Positions 24,259 through 30,765 of a DNA stretch of 64,000 nt are shown piece by piece. The stretch comes from Tenericutes bacterium MO-XQ (GTDB lineage: Bacteria; Bacillota_I; Bacilli_A; Acholeplasmatales; Acholeplasmataceae), in contig CP017948.1 of NCBI GenBank assembly GCA_002838185.1, positions 1,178,001 to 1,242,000 of the forward strand, written 5' to 3'. Below the pieces are notes generated by a model. The model was not told where the DNA came from. It did no database searches and saw only the letters and a list, made by a program, of their open reading frames with translations. How positions within the stretch are numbered: position 1 is the stretch's first letter; each line of letters begins with the position of its first letter. Position numbers and translations under genes: made by a program.

Positions 24259-24786
24259 ATGAAAATCGTAGAACTAGATCAAAACGAGTATCATAACTAC
24301 CTCATCGAAGATACATATATCACTAAATATTTGCATCTAGTGAAAATAAAAAAATCAAAAGGAATACACATTTACATCAAGAAAAAAAGGATATTTCGAA
24401 ATAAAGAAAGATCCATAGAGTTTAAATTATTTGAAGATTACGTAGAGCACGGACAAGCATTTGGGATTTTCGAGAGAAAAAAATTAATCGCAGTTATAGA
24501 AGGTTCGATGGAAAATTGGAATAATACATATCGCATATGGAATCTATATGTGACAAGACGACATCGAAAAGAAGGATTTGGCACTGCACTATTTGAACAC
24601 ATGGAATCTATAGCAAAATCCTTAGGAGCAAGAGCTATAGTTTTAGAAGTGCAATCATGCAATGATCCTGCTATAAATTTTTATGAAAAACATGGACTCC
24701 ATTTTATAGGTCTTAATACTATCGCTTATACAAATGAAGATGTTCAAAACAAAGAAGTTAGATTAGAATATGGAAAAAGACTATAA
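24259..24786 (+). CDS. GNAT-family N-acetyltransferase
   Basis: About 175 residues from ATG 24259; a TTG four codons upstream would overlap tetR and has no better ribosome site. The acetyl-CoA motif A is RRHRKEGFGTALFEHME (R/QxxGxG/A type, about 110-125), followed by VLEVQSCNDPAINFYEKHGL, the usual motif B of RimI-like enzymes. Substrate unknown. Co-transcribed with tetR; the stop is followed at once by a terminator that the IS1182-like element has duplicated. Confidence 0.85.
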   Translation: MKIVELDQNEYHNYLIEDTYITKYLHLVKIKKSKGIHIYIKKKRIFRNKERSIEFKLFEDYVEHGQAFGIFERKKLIAVIEGSMENWNNTYRIWNLYVTRRHRKEGFGTALFEHMESIAKSLGARAIVLEVQSCNDPAINFYEKHGLHFIGLNTIAYTNEDVQNKEVRLEYGKRL

Positions 24787-24788
24787 AA

Positions 24789-24810
24789 AAACCACAGATT
24801 TCTGTGGTTT
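24789..24810 (+). terminator. Terminator palindrome, left duplicate (22-bp target repeat)
   Basis: AAACCACAGA-TT-TCTGTGGTTT, a perfect 10-bp hairpin with two central bases. The identical 22 bp occur at 26515-26536 on the other side of the IS1182-like element. The A run before the left copy and TTTTATTTT after the right copy are the natural outer edges of one original bidirectional terminator. Confidence 0.9.
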
Positions 24811-24840
24811 CAGACTGTAGACAAAAACAGTTTTTTAAGA

Positions 24841-24871
24841 AGAATATCTCATTTTGAGATGTTCTTTTTTT
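24841..24871 (+). terminator. Inward-facing terminator at the left end of the IS1182-like element
   Basis: AGAATATCTCA (24841-24851) pairs with TGAGATGTTCT, one G-T pair, followed by seven T. Stops transcription entering from the GNAT side, protecting the 3' side of the transposase gene from antisense transcription. Confidence 0.8.
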
Positions 24872-24926
24872 GTTTGAGTATAAAAAAAAGAGTTTTTCAC
24901 TCAATTCCAGTCAAATCGCAGATATA

Positions 24927-26273
24927 TTACCACATGATTGTGGCTAACTTTTTCAAATTGTACATACTTAAAATCATGAAGCTTCGATCCTCATTTTTCC
25001 TAAGTCCTCTAAGAAACGTAAATCCCAGACAATGATTCATTTTTGAAATTCCAAACACCCTTTCAACTGATGTTTTTCTTTTCGGATATACCTCTTTGCC
25101 AATCTCAGATAGTCGAATCAGTTTAGCTTCTTCACTATCTGCTTCATAAAAATGTCTTAGTATCACTTTTGTTTTCTGATTTGTACACTGAGTCTTAAAA
25201 GGACAATTTAAACAATCTTTCGTTTTTGTTTTATATGCTTTATAGCCTTGTTTGTTGGTACCTCTATAAGTTAAGACTTTTTCATTTGGACAAACATAAT
25301 AATCATGAAGTTCAATATATTTGAATCTATGTTTTGTAAAATATAATATATTGGATGATCCACCAGCACCTTTTCTTCCTTTAGGTCTTTTATAGGGAAT
25401 CACAGGCTTAACACCTCGTTTAAATAATTCATGAAGTAATACTGGATGATCATACCCTGAATCCATAACTGCCATGTCAACTTCTTCATGAGCTTCTATA
25501 TAATTAATGACTGTTTCCAGTCCAGTTTGACTATCGTGTAAGTTACCTGGAAATACTTGAGATGCTAATACCCATCCGTTTTCATCACTAATCACTTGGT
25601 TACTATAGGCTAACTGTCTTTCTTTCTCACCTTTATGAAACATGCCACAGTCCGGATCAGTAAGGCTCTTTGTTACTTTTTTAGCTTCGTTGAAATCTAT
25701 TTCTTTTTTGCCTTCTTCAACTCTAACTTCATTGATTTCTGTTTGTAGAGATTCTACATACCGGTTCGTTGAATCATTGATGATAATGTCATTGACTTGT
25801 CTTTTATTTGCATATGCCTTAATATGTGTTGCATCGACAAATATATTATCCATTTTGACAAGCTTTAATTTCATGGCTTGATATAAAATCGTATTAAAGA
25901 TCTCTTCAAAAACAGAAGTGCCTTCAAAACGACGTACATAGTTTTTCCCAAAGGTTGAAAAGTGTGGAACGACATCATTAAAATCGTATCCTAAAAACCA
26001 TCGATATGCAGCATTAACTTCGATTTCTTCAATTGTTCTTCTCATGGATCTAATGTTAAATAAATACTGAATAAAGACAATCTTAAATAAAATGACTGGG
26101 TCTATAGATGGTCTTCCCATATCATCTGCGTATAAATTTTCTACAATATCATAAATAAAACTGAAATCAATCGCTTTATCTATTTTTCTAACTAGATGAT
26201 TGTTTGGAACGAGTTTATCCATGTCCATGATGAAGATGTTTTCGCGATTGTTTATTTGATGTTTTGTTAACAT
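24927..26273 (-). CDS. IS1182-family transposase
   Basis: 448 residues. N-terminal DUF772-like region (GRPSIDPVILFKIVFIQYLF, about 55-75), then a DDE domain: Asp in NIFVDATHIKAY (about 146), Asp in MAVMDSGYDH (about 268) and Glu in KRKTSVERVFGISK (about 407). A CxxC...C cluster near 355-365 (CLNCPFKTQC) is typical of the IS1182 group. Complete, no lesions. Starts at ATG 26273, about 240 bases inside the right end of the element. Confidence 0.93.
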   Translation of the reverse strand: MLTKHQINNRENIFIMDMDKLVPNNHLVRKIDKAIDFSFIYDIVENLYADDMGRPSIDPVILFKIVFIQYLFNIRSMRRTIEEIEVNAAYRWFLGYDFNDVVPHFSTFGKNYVRRFEGTSVFEEIFNTILYQAMKLKLVKMDNIFVDATHIKAYANKRQVNDIIINDSTNRYVESLQTEINEVRVEEGKKEIDFNEAKKVTKSLTDPDCGMFHKGEKERQLAYSNQVISDENGWVLASQVFPGNLHDSQTGLETVINYIEAHEEVDMAVMDSGYDHPVLLHELFKRGVKPVIPYKRPKGRKGAGGSSNILYFTKHRFKYIELHDYYVCPNEKVLTYRGTNKQGYKAYKTKTKDCLNCPFKTQCTNQKTKVILRHFYEADSEEAKLIRLSEIGKEVYPKRKTSVERVFGISKMNHCLGFTFLRGLRKNEDRSFMILSMYNLKKLATIMW

Positions 26274-26355
26274 GAAATCACCAACCTTTGTTATTATTTT
26301 ACCATGTTACCTATATATTTATATATAGGTAAAAGTAACTTTTGTATAAAAAAAA

Positions 26356-26444
26356 GAAGATCAGAAGCGGACGTGGGTCTATTAAGTAGTTCTATCTACA
26401 CCGATTTTTAGTAGTCTATGCTACAAGTGACCAAACTGATCTTC
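26356..26444 (-). ncRNA. Structured RNA element in the transposase leader of the IS1182-like element
   Basis: A branched fold is visible. Outer stem GAAGATCAG (26356-26364) with CTGATCTTC (26436-26444), inner GGTC (26376-26379) with GACC (26429-26432), and two small hairpins GTAG...CTAC at 26386-26399 and 26411-26424. It lies in the untranslated leader between the right inverted repeat and the transposase. It could be a translational or transcriptional brake on transposase, an IS-encoded RNA, or a recombination structure. Strand is assigned only from the transposase direction; the stems exist on both. Confidence 0.4.
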
Positions 26445-26468
26445 ATATTCATATTTTATAATAATTTT

Positions 26469-26498
26469 TAAAAAAATACCATATCCTCAGATACGGTA
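26469..26498 (-). terminator. Inward-facing terminator at the right end of the IS1182-like element
   Basis: On the minus strand TACCGTATC pairs with GATATGGTA around TGAG and is followed by a run of T (A run at 26469-26476). It lies between the inverted repeat and the transposase, so it blocks incoming transcription from the RlmI-type gene. Confidence 0.75.
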
Positions 26499-26514
26499 CT
26501 TTGTCTACAGCCTG

Positions 26515-26536
26515 AAACCACAGATTTCTGTGGTTT
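26515..26536 (-). terminator. Terminator palindrome, right duplicate
   Basis: Second copy of the 22-bp palindrome (see 24789-24810); it still serves the RlmI-type gene ending at 26536, so each flanking gene retains a full terminator. Confidence 0.9.
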
Positions 26537-27711
26537 TATTTTACTTTAAGTGTGATACATTTTAAATATAATGACTCATCTGAGCCCAAAAGAACTGGAT
26601 GATCCTTACTTTGAATTCTAAAATCAATCATTTGAGTGATGCATTTTGCATCATGCGATGCATCCATTAACATATCTAAAAATAGTTGAGGTGTCATATA
26701 ATGAGAACATGAACACGAGATGAGATATCCATCAGGATTGATGATTTTTAACGCTTGTAGATTAATATCTTTGTAGCCTTTATATGCTTTTTTAATATCA
26801 TCACGTTTTTTTGCAAAAGCTGGTGGATCTAAGACAACGACATCAAAAGCTTTTTTATTCTCTTGATATGCTCTAAGTTCATTAAAGACATCAGCTTTAT
26901 ATGCTTCAACTTGATCTAAATGATTAAGTTTTGCGTTTTTCTTGATTTGATTGACTGCATGCTCTGAGATATCAAGGCATGTTACTGATTTTGCTTGATG
27001 ATATGCAGCATGTAAACCAAATCCACCGATATGTGAGAAGCAATCCAATACGGTTTTATCCTTAACAAAAGGTTTTAAAGCATTGTGATTTTCTTGTTGA
27101 TCTAAAAATGAACCTGTTTTCTGACCATTTTTGATATCAATTTCCATGAGTAAGTCATTTTCTTTAATGCTTACAATATCTGGAACAGTTCCATAAACTG
27201 TATCTTTGAAAAGTTGTAATCCCTCTTTTTTCCTTACTGGGACATCACTACGTTCATATATTCCTTTTGGATGAAAAATATCTACAAGAATTTTGATAAA
27301 CATTTCTTTTCTTAAGTCAATACCCAAAGAAAGTATTTGAATAGAAAGATATTGATCGTATTTATCAACAATAAATCCTGGGATACCATCTGCTTCACCA
27401 AATACTACACGATAACTATTTTTAAAGCCCATATCAACTCTGGATTGATTAGATTTTTCAATCAGATTTCTAAAAAAATCTTCATCAATGATTTCATCTT
27501 CGTTTCTAGATAATATCCGTACAAATATTTTAGATGTAGTATTTAAAAACCCTTTGCCAATAAATTGACCATTTGATGCATAAACATAAGCAATTTTACC
27601 ACTTTTTATGGGTCCTTTAATTTGATTAATTTCATTTCCATAAACCCAAGGATGGCCTTGTTCAATTCTTATTTCTTCATTTGGTTGTAAATAAATTTTA
27701 CAATAATCCAT
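26536..27711 (-). CDS. rlmI: Class I SAM-dependent rRNA methyltransferase, RlmI type
   Basis: 391 residues. N-terminal PUA-like domain (about 1-75; GHPWVYGNEI) and a Rossmann methyltransferase domain: SAM motif I in DCFSHIGGFGLHAA (about 215), the acceptor motif VVLDPPAFAKKRDD (about 285), and LISCSCSHYM (about 325) carrying the catalytic cysteines of m5C enzymes. E. coli RlmI methylates C1962 of 23S rRNA to m5C; the same reaction is expected. It overlaps the terminator at its stop. One base separates it from the upstream Rgg/PlcR-like gene, so the two may share a transcript. Confidence 0.85.
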   Translation of the reverse strand: MDYCKIYLQPNEEIRIEQGHPWVYGNEINQIKGPIKSGKIAYVYASNGQFIGKGFLNTTSKIFVRILSRNEDEIIDEDFFRNLIEKSNQSRVDMGFKNSYRVVFGEADGIPGFIVDKYDQYLSIQILSLGIDLRKEMFIKILVDIFHPKGIYERSDVPVRKKEGLQLFKDTVYGTVPDIVSIKENDLLMEIDIKNGQKTGSFLDQQENHNALKPFVKDKTVLDCFSHIGGFGLHAAYHQAKSVTCLDISEHAVNQIKKNAKLNHLDQVEAYKADVFNELRAYQENKKAFDVVVLDPPAFAKKRDDIKKAYKGYKDINLQALKIINPDGYLISCSCSHYMTPQLFLDMLMDASHDAKCITQMIDFRIQSKDHPVLLGSDESLYLKCITLKVK

Positions 27712-27712
27712 G

Positions 27713-28645
27713 TTATTTTCCTTTTTCTTGTTCTTTTTGATACATGTCTAGTACGTAAGTTTTAAACTCGATATCATAATCATCGTTAATGAGATTCACA
27801 AATTTTTTAATTTTGTTTTCATTGCCTTCAAATTCAAGAACATTGAAACATCTTTTTAAGGAGAGTTTAAAGTTTTCATCATCACCTAAGCGATGATACG
27901 CCAAAGATTGATAATAATAGAAGAACTCCATGAGATAATAGGAATAAAGTGACCGATTTCTAGTTATTCCAATTTCACAAAATTTGATTACTTGATGATA
28001 AGATTCCAAAATACCAGAGCGTTTTGCAAGTTTTGCTAATATCAATGTGTATACTTTATCATTCCCACCACTTATTATCAAACGTTGATCGTTTAAATAA
28101 GAAGAAAGTTTATCAATAATTTTATTGCTATCATCTACAGGCATAACATCGATTAAAAAAGTTAAAATTAGCATTTCGTAAGTACTTAGTATACCTTGTT
28201 CTAAAACTGCGGGATAGTTTACCAAATCAATATTCATTTGTCTAACTTGAGGATGAGTAATTGCTTTACGATAATAGTCATTAACTGTGATACTATGCTT
28301 ATAGAGTAGAAGATTAGATGCTTCAATAATGTTTTCTGGATTAATCGTTTTTAATAGATTATTAAACTCTTTATGGGCATAATTAACAGCAAGATTATAT
28401 AAATCATTCATAGTTTTTGTTTCTTCTAATCGTAATGCTTCAAATTCACGTAGTATGGTATCAGTTTTTAAGCCTAATTTAGACGCTAATTGTGCAACAA
28501 CACTAAAAGGGATATCAGATTCACCTTTAAGATATCTTCGATACTGTCTTAAAGATATGATATCTTCAACAAAAGAAAGTTGAGAAATGTGTCTTGCAGA
28601 GCGTAATTGCTCTAAATAAATGCATAATCCATTATTTTTTATCAA
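27713..28645 (-). CDS. Rgg/PlcR-like (RNPP-type) regulator: XRE helix-turn-helix plus helical repeat domain
   Basis: About 310 residues. The N-terminal XRE-type HTH shows the Rgg-like pattern LEQLRSARHISQLSFVEDI, then RRYLKGESDIPFSVVAQLAS (about 13-60), with the RYxxGxSDI arrangement common in Rgg and PlcR proteins. The remaining 240 residues are all-helical with TPR-like periodicity and recurrent Tyr/Phe/Leu, the peptide-binding part in that family. Start chosen at TTG 28645, 7 bases after AAAGGTGA; an upstream GTG overlaps that site. Divergent from a repeat-containing exported small protein, the classic layout of regulator and pheromone genes. Family call fairly sure, ligand inferred. Confidence 0.75.
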   Translation of the reverse strand: MIKNNGLCIYLEQLRSARHISQLSFVEDIISLRQYRRYLKGESDIPFSVVAQLASKLGLKTDTILREFEALRLEETKTMNDLYNLAVNYAHKEFNNLLKTINPENIIEASNLLLYKHSITVNDYYRKAITHPQVRQMNIDLVNYPAVLEQGILSTYEMLILTFLIDVMPVDDSNKIIDKLSSYLNDQRLIISGGNDKVYTLILAKLAKRSGILESYHQVIKFCEIGITRNRSLYSYYLMEFFYYYQSLAYHRLGDDENFKLSLKRCFNVLEFEGNENKIKKFVNLINDDYDIEFKTYVLDMYQKEQEKGK

Positions 28646-28665
28646 AAAAATCACCTTTTTCTGCC

Positions 28666-28713
28666 GAATGGGACATATACGCCCTATTCAATATCTAGTT
28701 TGTGACATAAAAT
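28666..28713 (+). promoter_or_regulatory. Divergent promoter region with palindrome at the peptide gene
   Basis: GAATGGG (28666-28672) and CCCTATTC (28682-28689) form a near-perfect inverted repeat. It covers a weak -35 (TATTCA 28685-28690), 17 bases before TAAAAT (28708-28713). A weak -35 overlapped by a palindrome suits a promoter activated or repressed by the divergently encoded regulator. Confidence 0.45.
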
Positions 28714-28738
28714 GAAGCCATAAAGGGAGGTTCATTAT

Positions 28739-29122
28739 ATGAAAAAATTAGTAAAAGTTGTATCTTTAGTAGTTGTTTTGGTTATGGTGTTAGCTTATAG
28801 TTTATTTTTTAACAGAGGTTCTAATAAACAAATTAGTTTAGATTTTGAAAATTCAGGTCAACCAGAATGGTCTGAAATCATAGAAGCAAGTAAATTCTTT
28901 GACAGTATTAGTTTAGATTTTGAAAATTCAGGTCAACCAGAATGGTCTGAAGTTGTTGAAGCAAGTAAATTCTTTGACAGTATTAGTTTAGATTTTGAAA
29001 ACTCAGGACAACCAGAATGGTCTGAAATCGTTGAAGCTAGAGGTTATAGTAATAGATTTAGAAGAAACAACGATTTTAAGAACTCAGGATTACCTGAAAC
29101 AATCGAGTTTGATAGATTTTAA
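28739..29122 (+). CDS. Exported repeat protein, candidate multi-copy signal-peptide precursor
   Basis: 127 residues. A short basic start (MKKLVKV) and a hydrophobic segment (about 8-26) form a signal peptide or N-terminal anchor. Then come three tandem 25-residue repeats (starting at 32, 57, 82), each reading ISLDFENSGQPEW then SEIIEASKFFDS with one or two changes, and a degenerate fourth unit (NDFKNSGLPETIEF) at the C terminus. No lipobox, no enzyme-like motif. RBS AAAGGGAGG. Position opposite an Rgg/PlcR-like regulator and repeated short modules suggest a precursor cut into several copies of a signalling peptide; a surface repeat protein is the alternative. Confidence 0.6.
   Translation: MKKLVKVVSLVVVLVMVLAYSLFFNRGSNKQISLDFENSGQPEWSEIIEASKFFDSISLDFENSGQPEWSEVVEASKFFDSISLDFENSGQPEWSEIVEARGYSNRFRRNNDFKNSGLPETIEFDRF
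28832..29038 (+). repeat. Three tandem 75-bp repeats inside the peptide precursor gene
   Basis: Units start at 28832, 28907 and 28982, each beginning ATTAGTTTAGATTTTGAAAA. Units 1 and 2 differ only at a few bases, mostly in the ATCATAGAAG/GTTGTTGAAG part; unit 3 matches for about 57 bases and then diverges. The number of units could vary between strains by slippage or recombination. Confidence 0.9.
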
Positions 29123-29224
29123 TTCACATAAGTTATTATAACATATTTTTATTTAATTTATAGGCTTCATTGTGCACTTTAGAACAAACAATGGACGGCA
29201 GGAAACTGGGCAAGGAGCATTAAT

Positions 29225-29668
29225 ATGATATTTGGAGTTATCTTGATGATCGTTACAATTGTACTTACTTTCTATATCTTTTTTAGTGCTGCTAAATTTC
29301 AAAATCATTATTTATCTGAAAATTCATATGAAATGTCTCAAAAACAAGAAAAATTCACAAAATTGTTAACTAGTCTAGCATTTCTAGCTACAATTACGTG
29401 GTGGAGTTCATACTTATTAATCAAATTTATAGAAAAAGAATTTCAAATATTTGATCAAAGATGGATATTAGACAGTACAATTAATGTGATTTTGAGTATT
29501 ATTATTATTTTGGTTATGTTAACTTATCGTAATCATACATATAAAAAGTTTTTCATAGATAATGTCGTTAAAGTCTTTTTATATGAATATACCATGATAT
29601 TCATTTTCGGCATCACGTATGCAAGTATCATAACGTATATTTTCGAGATCAGTAATGTATTATTTTGA
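29225..29668 (+). CDS. Small multi-span membrane protein downstream of the peptide gene
   Basis: 147 residues, about four hydrophobic segments (1-22, 48-68, 85-100, 118-143), short charged loops, no recognised family. RBS CAAGGAG 7 bases before ATG 29225. The 100-base gap after the peptide gene holds no convincing terminator, so it is probably in the same transcript. Candidate partner for export, processing or immunity in a peptide-signalling system, by position only. Confidence 0.55.
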   Translation: MIFGVILMIVTIVLTFYIFFSAAKFQNHYLSENSYEMSQKQEKFTKLLTSLAFLATITWWSSYLLIKFIEKEFQIFDQRWILDSTINVILSIIIILVMLTYRNHTYKKFFIDNVVKVFLYEYTMIFIFGITYASIITYIFEISNVLF

Positions 29669-29686
29669 TATCAATCCGGGGGGATT

Positions 29687-30088
29687 ATGATGAATATATT
29701 ATATTTAACGCACATCTTTAATAGTAATGCTTATAAATGGATTCAATATGTTTTTGAAGATCATATTTTTAGATCTGAATACTTTTTCTTATTAGAAATC
29801 GGTATTTTAATTGGATATATTTTAGGAATTATATTCATATTTATAAATACCTTTATTCAATTAGAGAGAATTTCTAAGCAAGGTGTTCATGGGATTTATT
29901 TATTAATGATTTTAGAATTACTAATTACACTTATGTTTCTTAGTCTAACAATATTCAATTTAACAATTGATTTATTTATCATCTGTTTTATATTGTATAT
30001 TATATTTACAGTCTTCATTGACCAAATGAAAGAAAGATACATTTATCAAGATGATTATAAACAAAGACACCCAAAACAAATTATTTAA
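29687..30088 (+). CDS. Second small membrane protein of the same unit
   Basis: 133 residues, about three to four hydrophobic segments (about 35-60, 70-85, 88-112) and a basic tail (MKERYIYQDDYKQRHPK). No recognised family. Ribosome site CCGGGGGGATT; of the ATGATG pair the second ATG (29690) has slightly better spacing. Only 18 bases from the preceding gene, so co-transcribed; the unit ends in a terminator. Confidence 0.55.
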   Translation: MMNILYLTHIFNSNAYKWIQYVFEDHIFRSEYFFLLEIGILIGYILGIIFIFINTFIQLERISKQGVHGIYLLMILELLITLMFLSLTIFNLTIDLFIICFILYIIFTVFIDQMKERYIYQDDYKQRHPKQII

Positions 30089-30095
30089 TATATAT

Positions 30096-30124
30096 AAGAT
30101 GAGGATTATCTTCATCTTTTTTTT
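30096..30124 (+). terminator. Terminator of the peptide/membrane-protein unit
   Basis: AAGATGA (30096-30102), 9-base loop, TCATCTT (30112-30118), T run. Confidence 0.75.
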
Positions 30125-30133
30125 GCCTTTAAA

Positions 30134-30162
30134 TTGAGAAAATCATTATTTCATTGTATGAT
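30134..30162 (+). promoter_or_regulatory. Promoter of the nitroreductase gene
   Basis: TTGAGA (30134-30139), 17-base spacer, TATGAT (30157-30162). Confidence 0.75.
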
Positions 30163-30182
30163 AGAGGAAAGGAGTTGGTGAT

Positions 30183-30725
30183 ATGTCTTTAAGTGATTTA
30201 ATAAAAACTAGAGTAAGTCAAAAATCTTATATAGAAAAAAAAGTAGATTTAGATATGTTAGAAGAGTTATTAGATGTTAGTGTATTTGCTCCAAATCATA
30301 AGATGCGTGAGCCTTGGAATTTTGTAATCATTGAAGGTGAGCAAAAACAGTTATTGAAAAGTAGATATTTAGAAAAACTACCAGAGGATCAAAAAGAAGA
30401 TGCGAGTAAAAAATTAAGCAAAATATTCGTAGCTCCAGTGGTCATAGCTTTTATAATGCCACTTAGTCTAGACTATGATGATGAAATCGAAGATTTACAA
30501 GCAAATGCAATGTTAGTTCAAAATTTCCTATTACTAGCAAACGAAAAAGGTTTGTCAACACATGTTAAAACACCATTATTTATTAAAACTGATTTATTTA
30601 AAGATGTTTTAGACATTGAAGAAAACGAACTTGTTACATGCTTAGTGATGGTTGGTTATGCAGATCAAAGAAACAATCCAAAGCGTAGAACACCAGCAAA
30701 AGAGTTAATTAGATACTACAAGTAA
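30183..30725 (+). CDS. Nitroreductase-family flavoprotein
   Basis: 180 residues, FMN-dependent fold. The N terminus SLSDLIKTRVSQKSY carries the R(R/V)S pattern that contacts FMN phosphate. APNHKMREPWNFVIIEG (about 37-53) and the late VMVGYADQRNNPKRRTP are typical of this family. Probably an NAD(P)H-dependent oxidoreductase of quinones or nitro compounds. RBS AAAGGAG, own promoter, and a shared terminator with convergent glpK. Substrate not assignable. Confidence 0.85.
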   Translation: MSLSDLIKTRVSQKSYIEKKVDLDMLEELLDVSVFAPNHKMREPWNFVIIEGEQKQLLKSRYLEKLPEDQKEDASKKLSKIFVAPVVIAFIMPLSLDYDDEIEDLQANAMLVQNFLLLANEKGLSTHVKTPLFIKTDLFKDVLDIEENELVTCLVMVGYADQRNNPKRRTPAKELIRYYK

Positions 30726-30730
30726 ATACA

Positions 30731-30762
30731 AAAAAATGACACTAATTAAAGTGTCATTTTTT
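30731..30762 (+). terminator. Intact bidirectional terminator between nitroreductase and glpK
   Basis: AAAAAATGACACT, loop AATTA, AGTGTCATTTTTT. An uninterrupted convergent terminator, useful as comparison for those hit by IS elements. Confidence 0.9.
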
Positions 30763-30765
30763 ATA

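Larger units (their letters stand above)
24811..26514 (-). mobile_element. IS1182-like insertion sequence (1704 bp)
   Basis: Inverted repeats CAGACTGTAGACAAA (left) and CAGGCTGTAGACAAA (right, reverse complement), 14 of 15 matching, directly flanked by a 22-bp duplication that is a complete terminator palindrome. One transposase gene on the minus strand, a long 5' non-coding part with a structured element (26356-26444), and terminators near both ends. Sits between the convergent GNAT and RlmI-type genes. Confidence 0.9.

Noticed and set aside
28832..29038. CRISPR-like or minisatellite array
   Set aside because: Units are contiguous 75-bp in-frame coding repeats without spacers, inside a gene with signal peptide and ribosome site.
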